A DNA stretch of 64,000 nucleotides from Acanthacorydalis orientalis (GCA_034766995.1 CM068318.1:30392603-30456602), one strand, 5' to 3'. Positions 13,765-27,371 are shown, counted from the stretch's first letter. Numbers and translations are program-made. Notes: a model not told the origin generated them from the sequence alone.

Positions 13765-14085
13765 ATCATAATAGGTGGAGGGTGCTACGTGGATTGTTAC
13801 CCTTAAAACACCTTGGACTGCGCCATTCCTTTACTTCATCGCTGGCAACGCGGTTTAATTTTCAATTAAGACGTATCCAAGAGCAAAGTTTTTAAGTATA
13901 ATGAACTAATCACACGGTCCGTACCTTGTAATTAATTAAATCAGTGTGGGCGAAAGGGAATTGCCAAACGTACATTATATGAAAGAAAATTTGAGAAAAT
14001 GAAATTTTCCACCGCTTATGCCAGTAACACCCCCGGGAGAATTTTCATTCAGTTTCGTTACGAAATCGGAAACTTACTGTTCTCT
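13765..14085. other. GC-raised island with TAATTA motifs
   Basis: A sharply bounded block of balanced composition with CpGs (GCTGGCAACGCGG and CCCCCGGGAG) and homeodomain-type core words (TAATTAATTAAAT near 13931). No frame of useful length crosses it on either strand. It looks like a conserved non-coding element or enhancer, but this is inference from composition and motifs only. Confidence 0.35.
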
Positions 14086-14810
14086 ATCAATATTTTAAAT
14101 TAGATGATAATATCATACTTTTTTTATTATTTATACAATATATTGTAAAAGTAAATATGAAATAAATCCATCTTTCAATAGGAATATTGGATTTATATAT
14201 ATACAACACTATAAAGACATAAAGTTGTAAAAAAATAATGTGCATATTATTATTTTTTAATATATTTAAAATTGAAATTACATACAAATTTAATAATAAA
14301 TGAAAACTATTCATATGAAAAAAACATCGTTTATCAATTTTTCCAAGAAAAATTTTTGACTAATATTAAATTTAATATAAATAACCTTTCGTATGAATAA
14401 TATATAAATATATATATATAGAGAGAGAGAGAGATATGCATATATACATACAAATATACATGCACACATATTTATATTTGACAGTTTCATTTTATAAAAT
14501 ATTTGTGTTTTTTCTTATTCTACTCTATTTTTATTTCACATGAATACATTGTAATGCGAATTCATTAAATCCATGTAAATATATATATATATATAGATAG
14601 ATATAGATATTTACATCCATCTTTGTATATGTATTTATATTAAATTCTATCATATTTTATTCTATACTGTCTGGGAATACGCAATGAATTACTTAAATAT
14701 AGTATTATTTTTAAGATACTTTTTAATGAATCACATATATCTTATTTCTGTAAATAATATAATTCATAAATGTGTTCACATGTTTTGAAAAATACTTTTT
14801 CATCTGTATT

Positions 14811-14853
<43 letters not shown>

Positions 14854-15543
14854 TTTATTTTATATTTCAACTTCATTTTAACACAATTGTTATTTTGAAC
14901 TTAGTTTTATTTTTATAAAACAAAAAAGTATTTTATTCCTGAAAATAAAAATTGTTCTCGTATTTACTTGTTAAATATCTGTATTAAGAGAAATGAATTA
15001 TATTGAAATATTTTTTATTTTGGAGCATTGTAAAAAATTAGTAAATCTTTGGACGAATCAAGATTATATTAAAAAATATTTATTTTGTTCTACTGATCTC
15101 CTGTTTATGTACATACTACTAGTACTAATGTAGATAACAAGTATAAAAATTTTAAATTACATTATAATACTTATATTTAATTACTTTTCAGAATCCTAAA
15201 AATGTTCACTCTTGAAACTTTTACACCATTAACTGTCCAAGTAGCTCCGTGTATAGATATTTTTTATTAAAATAAAAAAAAATTAGAACAATATTAAGGT
15301 GAATTTACTTTAAACTAACATTAAGTCATATTAAATAGGCAAAAAGAATCGTTAGTGTTCCATCGTTTTACGCGTAAGTTGCTAATATTGAAGTTTATAG
15401 TATATTATAGTATTTTATATATTATATATATATAGAGTATATTATTATTATAGTATTTGTCAGGTACATGTATATATTTATATATATATATATATATATA
15501 TATTTATAATTATAAATTCATTATATGTGATTTTCCTCATCTA
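14086..15543. other. AT-rich DNA with microsatellites
   Basis: It contains (TA)n-(GA)n at 14401-14435, TA-(TAGA)n at 14579-14610, TA at 14814-14852 and a broken TA region at 15409-15505. No gene seen. Confidence 0.5.
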
Positions 15544-15839
15544 CCCTAGTAAGCCTAACCTTATATGAACTGTGTAAGGAATATACAAATTCATCTCATA
15601 TAAACCATATTTAATTTGTATAAGGTGAGGGTGAGAGTCACTATCATCCATATATTGTCATTAAACCTATAAAATATGACCTTTACCATGTAAGGATCAT
15701 ATAAAGTTACTTAATATACCTATAATATTAATATAAGTTATATACGAGGTGCCTATATAAGGATTCTGATCCTTATATGAATTGTGTAATGAATATCTAA
15801 AACCTTATACGGAAGATATAAGCATGAGGATTGCTAGGG
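15544..15839. mobile_element. MITE with CCCTAG ends and subterminal repeats
   Basis: The left end reads CCCTAGTAAGCCT and the right end, read inward, CCCTAGCAATCCT, giving 11 of 13 matching bases. Inside, the word CCTTATATGA and close variants recur on both strands near both ends. An internal palindrome at 15754-15777 is built from the same word (ATATAAGGAT/ATCCTTATAT). Subterminal copies of one motif are typical transposase-binding sites. The 296-bp length and lack of coding frame fit a MITE. The family is not identified. Confidence 0.5.
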
Positions 15840-15926
15840 AATTAAACGGCAACCCAATAGAAATTTTAAATAATAGTAAAAATTCAGTTAATAATTTTTA
15901 TAATTTAAAAAATAAATAATTTGTAT

Positions 15927-15928
<2 letters not shown>

Positions 15929-15999
<71 letters not shown>
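15929..15999. repeat. (TA)n array
   Basis: TA with one TATACATA break. Confidence 0.95.
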
Positions 16000-16002
<3 letters not shown>

Positions 16003-16362
16003 ATTGATGTAATATTAGAATATATATAAATGAAAAAATTAATGTAATAGATGGTACATATATAAAATTAAACATAATAATAAATATAATCTTTAATAAA
16101 TAAATAAATGTTTTTCAGCTAAAATCTCATTAAAATAATATTTTCACTCCTATTAAAATATTTTTTTAGTGAATTGTATGATTAATTTCAATATATTACA
16201 ATTTTTATAATTAAAAATTTTAATTTTAAAAGAATATAATATAGTCATTTTAAAATATACAAAATCACGTATTCTGCATTTTTAAATATTATTCAAAAAT
16301 CAATTTTTACTAACTTTGGAATAATAAGAGAATTAAATAAAATATATATGATAAGAACTTAC

Positions 16363-16462
16363 TATCTTTAGCTGCATCCGCTACCATCGTAGGGCTCCAG
16401 ACCGCAAGACAAATACTTATAAAGATCAAAGTACTTCGAAACAAGTTCACTTGACGTTGCAT
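16363..16462 (-). CDS. Possible first coding exon with signal peptide
   Basis: On the minus strand an ATG in a good insect start context (AAAACCATGC) opens a frame of 33 codons plus one base. The frame shows a typical secretory signal: a basic start (MQRQVNLFRS), a hydrophobic core (TLIFISICLAVW) and a polar, small-residue cleavage region (SPTMVADA, then AKD). The frame meets a perfect GTAAGT donor at 16362-16357, which would give a phase-1 intron, common after signal-peptide exons. The in-frame sequence upstream to 16606 is probably 5' UTR. Downstream exons would lie at lower coordinates, and I did not recognise any. It could be a secreted peptide or protein, but the family is unknown and chance is not excluded. 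Confidence 0.4.
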
Positions 16463-17320
16463 GGTTTTACCGCTTTCACATGAAACCAACGAGATTATTT
16501 TATTAACATTAACACGTTTATCACTATCACTGCTGGAGAAAACGACGTACAAATGCATTTTTTTATTACAGATCGATCCAAAAACACAATCACACATACA
16601 TAACATAGATAGTTAATTGTAAATAAATAAGTATTTGTCGTAACTATTACGAATTAATTTGAAAGTAGAACAAGTAGATTTTAAAAACATTTTTTTAATT
16701 GATAAATTTAATTACTACGATAAACACAATTCACTTATTATATATTCCTTTTTATTTTAAATATAATAAAACTATTAAATATAGAATCTACTTTAAACTG
16801 AATAGATATTTTGTTACACTTATGTTCACTTTAAATAATTTCATTTACTTATAAACAATATATTTTTTTAGATACTAGAGATATCTTCTTCCCAGGATTT
16901 CTTGGTTGATGAAAATAGAAAGATGGTTAATTTTTAAAAAACATAAAAAAACAAACATAATAACATTTATTATCTCTGTACAAAAACATATTTCCGTCGT
17001 TGAAACTTCCTCCTTTTATAATAATCACATCTTCTAATTAGAGAGATTCATGAAATTAAAACGTAAACGTAAACATAGTGCGTTCGCATAAACATTTTGA
17101 TTAATCATCGAATATAAAACTTTCGAATTAGTTGACAACAAATACAATTTCAACTAAGATTAAAGTAAAACACGCAACTTTAGCATTTAGGGTACGGAAA
17201 AAATACGTATCGTCATTTATCAAAAAGGTGGTATTTATTTTTACAATACAGCAAGGATATATTGTATAATTTCAAATTTGTACACATTATAAATTTTCTT
17301 ACACATATGTGTGTGTATGC

Positions 17321-17363
<43 letters not shown>

Positions 17364-17668
17364 CATTATTTTCATCTATAAATTGCAGTCGTTTATTTGC
17401 AAATAGAAATAAATTTGTTATTTTTAATCATATATGCATGTTTATGAATATAAAATTTAATGGTATTATATAATAATTGGGCATAAAATGTTAAACAAAA
17501 TTTTGATTCTTTAGATATGGAAGTAATTTTTCTAGTTATATTTATTTATTATAAATAACAACTAACATATAGTAATATGATCACGCTTTTGGCTTTATTT
17601 AATGTATAAAGTTGATAGCTGATCACATGAGAAGTAGGTTAGTTTTCAGTATCTTTCAATGTTATGTA
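16463..17668. other. AT-rich DNA, possible upstream region of the exon
   Basis: It contains one TA array (17322-17361). A slightly GC-richer patch at 17040-17220 has repeated ACGTAAACGTAAAC words. No gene supported. Confidence 0.4.
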
Positions 17669-18229
17669 TTAGGTTAGTAAAAAAATAATTGCGGTTTTTG
17701 TTTCCTGAATTATAACTTTATTTTTTTGAATTAAAATTTCATTTCAACGTGTTCATGCTAACATCATTTTAAAATACATTTTCGGTCTGTATTTTGGTAA
17801 CACCAACTTCGTTTTTGTTAATAATTTTCCTTCAAATTGGTCCATTGAATTGAAAATGGAAAAAACAAATAAGAGAAAATTTTTGAATGAGTTCAAAAAA
17901 GGTAAACAAGCAGAAACTACTCGTAAACTAAACGATGCTTTGGTATGGCCATTGTTACGGAGGTGCAATGGTGAATCCAAAAATTTCGTGCAGAGTACGA
18001 GAGCTTTAAAGATGAAGAAGGTCATAATCGTCCTTCTTCAGTTCATAATGACCAACTGAAGGCGTTAGTTCAATCAAAACCACTCATCTATTCGAGAGCT
18101 TACAGAAAAGCTAGGTGTTAGTTATCCAACATCTTGGGATACTTAAAACAGTTAAGAAAATCAATAAAGAAAAAAAAATGTATATGAATTTGAAAATCAT
18201 AAGCCACGATTATTTTTCCACCAACCTGG
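17669..18229 (+). mobile_element. mariner deletion derivative, copy B (561 bp)
   Basis: The left end is TTAGGTTAGTAAAAAAATAA after TA. The right end, read inward, is CCAGGTTGGTGGAAAAATAA, followed by TA. The internal order equals copy A at 8115-8677: an AT-rich leader, an ATG-led transposase N-terminus (MEKTNKRKFLNEFKKG, then ETTRKLNDA) broken by frameshifts, and a jump to the right end just after the segment corresponding to YLKQ. Copy A is intact where this one is shifted. Shared breakpoints imply descent from one deleted master. Confidence 0.8.
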
Positions 18230-18234
18230 TACTT

Positions 18235-19190
18235 AACATTTATCTCAATATATTTATAATTATCAGAAAATTTGATTTCATTTTGACTTACTATTTTATT
18301 ATATTTTAACTAATTCTGGTAATAAAAATACTATATATGTGTGCTGACTTTTTATTGTTTTAACATAAAATATAATTATCTGTTACTGAACATAAAAAAA
18401 TATCTAATATAAAATTTCTCGATATATATATACAAAAATACTGAAAACGGCCAAAATAAACAACAATTATGTAAATAGCCAATAAGGCAATACAGAAAAG
18501 TGGGAATTAATGTGCATTAGCAAGGTATTGTTTTATATGCACGTCGTATCATTAAGTATGTAATTTTCTACATATTTTATTTCACTTTGAATCGCAATAG
18601 CATTGAAAAAATATTAAAATTAAAAAAATATCTGTATTATGAATTAAAATATTTTGGTATAAGAATTTTTACAATCTACTATTTTTTAGAAAGTTTTTGT
18701 TATATTTTGTTAATTTTATTAATTAAATAAGATTAGATATTCCTAATACTGTTTACATATAAAATAATTTTATTCAAAATGCCAGACTTTACTATTTTTA
18801 ATAAAATTTCAATATGTATATATATATATATATATAAAGACTATTTCTACATACAGTCATCTACCGTGTTATAATCGATGCAGTACAATTTCGATATACG
18901 CAAAGGTTACATTCCTGAATCGTGTTCATAATTCGAAATTCGTGTAAATTCAAATTATTTTCTCCGTAGAAATTAAATATATCATTAAAATGAATTTAAA
19001 GAAATAAAAATTACACGAAAGAATAAAGAAATTTTGAATTTTAATCAATAAAAATAAATATGTTTTCAGAAGTAATAATTCATTGCTAATTTTTTTCAAG
19101 TCTAACTTACTTTTAACTTATGTATATTTACATTACTTAAATCACGATTACACTTAATGACTATTGATAAGTATATGTATATATATATGT
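18235..19190. other. AT-rich DNA
   Basis: Nothing coding seen. It includes the possible pogo remnant listed separately and a small TA tract at 18818-18836. Confidence 0.5.
18855..18980. mobile_element. Possible pogo/Tigger-type remnant
   Basis: ACAGTCATCTACCGTGTTA, followed by a run of TTCGATATACGCAAAGG, TTCCTGAATCGTG and AATTCGAAATTCGTG words, resembles the terminal region of pogo/Tigger elements. No matching right end was found, so this is a low-confidence call. Confidence 0.25.
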
Positions 19191-19210
19191 GCATGTGTGA
19201 ATATATTTAA

Positions 19211-19261
<51 letters not shown>
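19170..19261. repeat. TG/TA compound microsatellite
   Basis: TATATGTGCATGTGTG words lead into a pure TA tract. Confidence 0.9.
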
Positions 19262-19264
<3 letters not shown>

Positions 19265-19752
19265 AAGAAAAAAGATTTCAATTGTAAATATCCACAACAT
19301 ATGCGATAAGAGAAACGAACAGGTGGATATCAAAAATTATTACTAAAAAACCAAAAATATAAAACAAATTAGACGATCAATGAATTGTCGAATAAAGTAT
19401 AATATCATTATGTAAAAATACTAATTTTTACATAATGACACAATATATTGTTCAAATTAAAATAAAATAAAAAAGATTTTGTTGAATATTAGTTCAATAT
19501 TTTAAGTTTATTCTGTCAATTTCGGATCAAAAGCAATTATACTTTAATTGTTTCGAATTTTTACAAATGAATTGTTTTTTTTATTCCAGAAAGAACATAA
19601 AAAATCTAGTTAAGAATGTTCAAAAAATTATTATTAAAATTTAGCCGCTTTATAAGATTTGTATTCTTTCAATATTTTTTCATTTACTTAACAAAATTTT
19701 TCAGAATAGTGAATCATTCAAAATCATAATATATTTTTCGGTTTAATAATTT

Positions 19753-19762
19753 ATGTATACAC

Positions 19763-19820
<58 letters not shown>

Positions 19821-19822
19821 GA
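19753..19822. repeat. (TA)n array
   Basis: TA tract with CATA breaks, followed by a GTATGTATGTGTATG run. Confidence 0.9.
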
Positions 19823-20239
19823 TAGTGGGGGTCGTATGTATGTATGTGTATATGTATATTCTATTTAAAAGTGACTTGTTATCAAATACAAAAATTATAT
19901 TGAAGATTATTCTTATATATAAAATGAATTTGAAGTTCAAATATGAGCAATAAAAAATTGATAGTTTTTATAAAAAAATGTTCCTTTACCAACTGATTTT
20001 CAGTGCTTTACTTATTAAAATTAATAATATAAGTGTCACGTAAAATATTAAGTCTAAAAAGAAAAAGATAGTAATAGTAAATATTTAATTAAAAAAGTAA
20101 GTTTCCAACATTTATCACGTGACTGCCTTAAATATAATTGCCGGTATAAAATAACTGACTTTTAGGGCCAATGAGAATGTGTAATTTTAATATCTATTTA
20201 TATCACACACGAAACTACATTAAGTAAATAAGATATTTG

Positions 20240-20284
<45 letters not shown>

Positions 20285-20950
20285 ATGAATATTTTTATAT
20301 TACCTGCGTTAAAAATTTGTAACAGTGTAATTTAATATATATTTAATGGGATAAAATTAATTTCTCTCTATATAAAAAAATATATCTCAAGAATTATTAT
20401 TTTGCACAGACATAAAAGCAAAAATTTTCAACATAAATGTAACTTTGTTTTTAAGATAAGAGTAAATATTTTATTAATATATTTATAAAAATAAAAAATG
20501 AATATATATAAATTACACATATCTAATTAACATAATTGACAAAACTCTTTCTGAATAAATTGAATGTTATTAAAATTTTGTTTCATTGTAATCAATATTC
20601 AATTAATTTTAGTAATACTTTTGTAGAATCACACTATTTTATTTTATGTTTAAACAATAATTAATTTTTGAAATTAGTAGATAGTAATAAATGATTAAAT
20701 AACCATTTCTCGTCATTTGGATTATCGAGATTATATATACAATCTATCTAAATAAAAATACAACAAATATCTCTTATAAACTCGACCTTAGTCGACTTTG
20801 CTCGCAATTTGAATCAATAATTAATTAATGTACGCAAAAAAATGATTAATGAGTTTTAAAAGGGTTTTTTAAAGTTTTAAATGTACGGTCGACTAATTTG
20901 TACATACACATAGATAAAAGTACATGAAAATATTTACATAAAAATCATAC

Positions 20951-20952
<2 letters not shown>
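19823..20952. other. AT-rich DNA with one TA array
   Basis: TA array at 20243-20282. Patches near 20110-20200 and 20780-20810 are slightly richer in CpG but have no recognisable content. Confidence 0.45.
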
Positions 20953-20999
<47 letters not shown>

Positions 21000-21074
21000 C
21001 ATGAATATATATATACATGAATATATATATATATATATAGATATATATATATATATATATATATATAGATATAG

Positions 21075-21105
<31 letters not shown>

Positions 21106-21108
21106 TAT
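20953..21108. repeat. (TA)n-(GATA)n-(GA)n compound array
   Basis: TA array with two ACATGAATATATATAC units, TAGATA breaks, and a terminal GAGAGAGAGAGA tract on the right. Confidence 0.9.
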
Positions 21109-21480
21109 TGATAAGTGTGTGTGTAAGTATGCATATTCGTATCTTTAAGGTCGAAAATAAATGATCGATTATAATTCAATAAATGAAACTAATTACCAAT
21201 ACAGAACTTAATTGAATGTTTGTGTGACTGTTAAAGTAATGAATATAAATTGAATAATTCTTTAAACTGTCTCGATCTAAAAAGAACTTAATTATATAAT
21301 ACAGTTCTACAATGTTTTATTATACAAATAAAATATTTGCATACTTATTTAAATTTTAAACACTCTATATTAATATGCATTTTTTGTAATCTAATATATT
21401 TGCTAACAATAAATAATATATAAATTTCTACAATAGTTAATTTTATTTTAAAATGTTTTCTTCTATTTATTTATATTATT

Positions 21481-21521
<41 letters not shown>

Positions 21522-22362
21522 GTGTGTGTATATTGAAAAAGTATTTATTATCCAGTATCAATTTGAAAATTACTTATTTCCAAAAACATTCATCATTCAT
21601 TCTTTACGTCTATTATTGCTATAAAAGAATTTTAGTAATTTATTTATACGTAGTGGGTATATAAGTATATTTTTTACAATCCTTTATTAATTTTTAATAG
21701 TTTTAAATTAAAAAATTGTTGCCATTGGTTGAAAATATTTTAAATAATGTATTTAAATAAAAGTAGTTTTTCATAATTATATTCCTGCATATAAATTGAT
21801 AATATGTTTCTTAATATTGCCAATTTGAGTGATTTTTATTCTATGTGAAAGTGTTATGTGCATCTGTGAAAGTGAATTTAGTCACAGTACCAAAAACTAT
21901 TTTATAACTACAAGGACAATTATATAGTTATATTTAATTTATAATTCCAATTGCCCAAAAATACACATTTTTATACTATAAAAATTATAGATTAGTACTT
22001 GATTGAAAACTACCTTAAATGTTGATTTGAAATCATAATGCATTAATTTGATGTAACTCAACTAACGAATTATACACAAATATATATATCAATGAAATTC
22101 GTTCAAAGAAAAACATTTTTAATACCGCTCATAAATAAAAACTATTTTAAATCGATATTGAAATATTGAAAAATATCAACTTTATAAGATATGACTAATG
22201 GACTTTTTTTAATCTATAAATCTGACTTAGCACTACGATACTTATTTAGAAAAAAAATCTTATGAATAGAAATCACGAAACCTAAATCTGTTAGTAAATG
22301 TTCACTTTTTATATTATTTTGCTACATCAAATATAGAATATATATATATATATATATATATT

Positions 22363-22407
<45 letters not shown>

Positions 22408-22526
22408 GTATGTGTGTAAATTGACGGGACGAACTCGAACATGACATGATTCAATTAATAAATAGCTAGGTTTAAAGAAATTGCACTTTAACTGCGGTTA
22501 GAATTATTAACATGCGACGTTCTCAA
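21109..22526. other. AT-rich DNA with TA arrays
   Basis: TA arrays at 21485-21522 and 22336-22403 (the latter with a TTCTTA break). No gene seen. Confidence 0.5.
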
Positions 22527-22860
22527 TTACGAATAAGGGTCATTTGAATGAACACGTCGTAATTCACGGTGAGTATCATTTGAGGTTGAGTTCAACACGT
22601 ATACTTGATGTGTCGGCATTAATTTTGAGTAGAGTTGACCTACTCGTCCCTTCATTCCTATATAGTCGTACATATGATGCGTTTGAAAGATGAGTGCATA
22701 CCACTTACTGGAGCCCACTTTGGCCTGCGTCCGACCATATAAAAGCAGAAAATAAGGTGAAATATATGAGAATTTTCTTTCAATTAAACGATAATTTGTT
22801 GTCGTTAATTGTGTTACAAGATCGACGCAATGTCGGAATTGTCGAATTACGGTCATTAGA
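22527..22860. other. GC-raised island with unassigned frame
   Basis: Composition is more balanced than around it. A 109-codon ATG frame runs on the minus strand (22856 to 22527; MTVIRQFRHCVDLVTQ at its start), but it resembles no family I know and lacks domain motifs. A TATAAA word occurs at 22737-22742. It could be an old transposon, a regulatory block or an untranslated exon. Confidence 0.25.
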
Positions 22861-22885
22861 ATAAATTATCACACACATACACTAA

Positions 22886-22887
<2 letters not shown>

Positions 22888-22939
<52 letters not shown>
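22888..22939. repeat. (TA)n array
   Basis: Pure TA, about 50 bp. Confidence 0.95.
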
Positions 22940-22940
<1 letters not shown>

Positions 22941-24480
22941 TAATAAAATTAATGTAACATTAATTACATTAATTGATGTAATGATTTTAAAATAGTTTAC
23001 ACTAGTATCACTCTAGAATAATACATTATTAATTTCAGCAACACTTTAAGTTGATTGATTATTTGAAGCTTTAGGAACAAGGCGTCGGTACATTAAGAAT
23101 CACATTTGATGTAATAGTGATGAGATATTAACAATAAATCAATAAACTTTCTATTGACAGGTTTGAAAACCTACCATTTCTTGTGTTTTTATAAATACAA
23201 AATTAATTTTTAAGTTTAATTTCATTTTAATTAATCGATTGTTGAAAAAATAAACTAAACTTTTTTTTGTAGATTACACTTTGTAAAAAACTGTATTAAT
23301 GATATCATAATTTTAAACTAAAAGGCGCTGATACGCATTATATTTAGTTACATTTTTCTATCACTTAAAAATCTGCTATATTGATTTCTGAATATACGCT
23401 TCGAGGTAGAGAAATATAATTCATTTTAAAATAGAACCGAAATACACATATATCTTAAATCTTAAAAGAAAAGTAAAATGGTTACATGTAAAATCTCTTT
23501 TAATAATTATTCAAATATTTTTACTTAAAACTTTTCTCATATAATTACACATTTTAAAATCTATGTTATAAAATAATGTGTTTTGGTTAGAAATTAAATT
23601 AATAATATTAAAAAAAAACAGAAGCAAAATTAAGAAATAATGACGAGTGCTAAGTTTAAAATATTTCATTAATAACTAATTGTCTATTATATCTAAATTT
23701 ATAAGAAACGTTTATTTTAAAATACTATGTTTTATTTAATTATCAGTTAATTAACTGAAAATTGTTACAGTTGTTTCTTTACAAAATGTATTTATGTCAA
23801 TATATTGCATAAATATTTACAACATTCATTATATTTTTATTGCAGTATCTATAAACATACACATACGTATTTCATTAAAGCAGCAGATAAAGCTCTTTTA
23901 CTATTGATCCTGGTAAAACTAGAATACTAGAAATAAAAAATTTAATTTAAAAAAATATTCATACAAAAGACTGTTACTTTAATTTTATAAATTTAAATAT
24001 ATTATAATTAGTAAATAAATATGTAAAGTTGAATAAAAAAATCATTTTAGTAGCAATTAACAACTGTTTTGATTAGCTGTATACAATATACAAATTAGTG
24101 TAATATGTTTTATGAATCATTGATTTTAAATTTTATTAAGTAGTGATTATAATTTTTATATGTATGAAATTATTTATATCTTAATATTTCTGATATGAAA
24201 AATTTAAATTATGCGAAAAGGATATCTAAAGTATCTCTTAATTTTGTACAATGATAAAAACGACATCACTGTTATTCGATTCCGTATTTATTTTTTTAAT
24301 TATTTAAACATTTCTTCTTCTAATTAAAAATAAAAATTTTATGTGGTTATTTTATGTTGCTCTTGTTTCATTAAGACTTTTATTAATTCTTATTTTAATC
24401 TAACTATGAAGAATTTCTACCAGGAAAATTATTTCATTACAAGTCTCAATATCCACGTGTGTTGCAACATAGTAACCCTT

Positions 24481-24482
<2 letters not shown>
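22940..24482. other. AT-rich DNA, nothing recognised
   Basis: No frame, terminal repeat or RNA gene seen on either strand. Confidence 0.55.
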
Positions 24483-24562
<80 letters not shown>

Positions 24563-24567
24563 AATAT
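24483..24567. repeat. (TA)n array
   Basis: Pure TA, about 80 bp, ending in CACATAAATA. Confidence 0.95.
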
Positions 24568-25066
24568 CTTTAAAAAAGTATATCAATTTTCATACTTATG
24601 TATTATATTCTATATAATTATTATTTATAAATTAAATAACTGAAATTTATTTTGTAATTATTATTATATACAGAATTGACTTTATAATCTCTTTCGGAAT
24701 TGAAACGATGCTTTAAAAATATGCGAGCGACGTATATAGAAAATTAAAAATATTGATAGATTTTCCTTTTTGTATACAATTTAAACTGCCATGTATTTTA
24801 ATATTAAATATTACTTCGCTTTACTATTTTTTTAAACTTCTCTTCGATATAGTAACACTTTAAAATTAGTGTTTTACACTATAAAATTAAAAAAAAAAGT
24901 ACTTGTATTGACTTTACAAATAAACACACACTGAAATTAATATATTTAATTACAGTAAAGTTTTAATATTTTCAAAATATGAAGTAATAAATTGATACAA
25001 AACACATACGTGCTATTTTCTATATATATATATATATATATATGTTAATATATATATATATATATA

Positions 25067-25124
<58 letters not shown>

Positions 25125-26637
25125 TATATGTCTGTGCATATCTGTATACACTTATAATAGATACTTTTCTACTTTAGAAAAGTTACGTGTTAAAACAAAC
25201 AATTTTTCATAAAAAAACGAAGTAAATAATATCTCAACTATTAAAATACACTTAATTTCACTTTCACATCAGATATATGACTTTTTTTAGTAATAAAACA
25301 AATTACTGACCGATATTTAATAAAAAAATATTCTAATCTTTTTCGCTTTGTATAATTCATTTATAATAATAATTAAAATTGAAATAATCTGGATAAAACC
25401 GACAATTAAAACTAATTAAATAACAATACGGTTTTAAAATGATTCAATATATATTTAAAATAGAATCCTACTTACAGATTCTGTTCTTTTAAAAAGAAAT
25501 ATAATAATTATTTGTAAATATATTTTCCGACATTCTCGAAAATAACGTTATCATTGTAAATAATTTGTAGACCATTGTAATCATTGTAACTATATTTATG
25601 TGTATCTATTATATAAGTGTATATTCACAACATAGCGAGGAGTTAAAATTTATAAACTTGATTTTATGTAAATTCACTGATTCTATTAAGTTTCAACATG
25701 TACTTTCTTGTTTTGAAAATAGTTGTAGTAGTTTAATTAATCGTTTGTTTCGTTGATTTATATTCAATATTAAAATGAGACTTTAATCTTAAGAAAGTAG
25801 TATTTTATATAAAACTTTTTCGTTAGTTATATTTAGATATATTTTTGAATATATTTTTTCGATTATTTGATATTAATTTACTTACAATAAGTAAATATTT
25901 CTTTGTTAGTAAATAAATATTTGCAAATACATATTTTTGGGTTGATTTTCTTAATTTTTGTTTAAAAACTTTATGTATTATTACGTTTTAATATATTTTT
26001 AAATTTGAAATTTTATTTTTTCCATAATTTTAGTATTATTGCAATGAGTATCTAATTAATTTAAAAACTTGTAAATAACGAATAACTGCTTATTGGATAA
26101 GATATAATTTAAGACTATTTTAATCAATAAGTCATTTATTTATATAGTTTTTATTAAACTTTTAATCTACTTATATACCACAAAACTAAAAACTTCATAA
26201 TAACGGAATGTAATATGCAATAATTAAATTTCTATTCTGATGTTTTTCTTTTCAATATATCTATACATCTATTAAAATAGAAGATTATTATATAATATGT
26301 ATTAACACATAACGCATAAAATATAACTGAAAAAAATAACGATACTGTAAAAGAATAATTTTCGTAAAATAATTATTTTTGTATTTGGAAATAATTATTA
26401 AAAGTAGTTAACAAGTTGTACAATCTAAATAAATTTAATTCATTAATAGTTAAATAAATGTGTATAACGTCCAAGACAGCTGTGAATTAATAGCTAATTA
26501 AAGTTCTATAAAAAAAACAATCTAGAATTTTCTCATAAACTATCATTTCCATGTGCAAAATTATAAAATATCCAGATCATACTTCTGTAAATATTTTTGT
26601 ATACAAATTTCTAATATTAAATTTTAAATATTTATTA

Positions 26638-26639
<2 letters not shown>
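24568..26639. other. AT-rich DNA, nothing recognised
   Basis: Holds the TA array at 25021-25131 and otherwise featureless AT-rich sequence. Confidence 0.55.
25021..25131. repeat. (TA)n array
   Basis: TA with TGTTAA and TGTC breaks. Confidence 0.95.
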
Positions 26640-26702
<63 letters not shown>

Positions 26703-26705
26703 ATA
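26640..26705. repeat. (TA)n array
   Basis: Pure TA ending in a TGTGTATA flank. Confidence 0.95.
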
Positions 26706-27014
26706 TAATAAACGTGACAGACGAATATAAAATTTTATAGTTTTGTGTTACTAACCGCGACGGTATTTTAAATTATTTGTATTTAAAATCCTCACTTAAT
26801 TTCATTATTTAATAAAAGTAAGAAAAAAATTGCTTAAAAATTTAAATGAAACTGGTAAATTACAAAATAATTTCTTTAAGATACTTAATAATATTAACTC
26901 CCTAATTTGAGCTACAATTGCTACTCTAATCTCTATATTACTGAATTTTGCTACCACATACTTCTAATAACGTTATATTAATACACACAATCTAAATATA
27001 ATAAAAAGTTAATA

Positions 27015-27017
27015 TGT

Positions 27018-27065
<48 letters not shown>

Positions 27066-27068
27066 GCG
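27015..27068. repeat. (TA)n array
   Basis: TA tract followed by CGCGTGTGTATG. Confidence 0.95.
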
Positions 27069-27306
27069 TGTGTATGTATAAATGCAAAGAAATATTTTAA
27101 ATATTTGAACGAATCACTGAGCGAAAACCCAATAAATTTTATTCAAACGCATTGAACAAGGTTCGTAGCCCTATTATTATCTAATAGAATAATAATCTTT
27201 AAGACATGTCTTTTAAACATAGTTTACATCAACACATTAAAATTTTCTCGAAAATGGTTTCAATTTATAAAAATTATCTCTACAAAAATATAAACTGGAT
27301 AAATGT

Positions 27307-27308
<2 letters not shown>

Positions 27309-27371
<63 letters not shown>

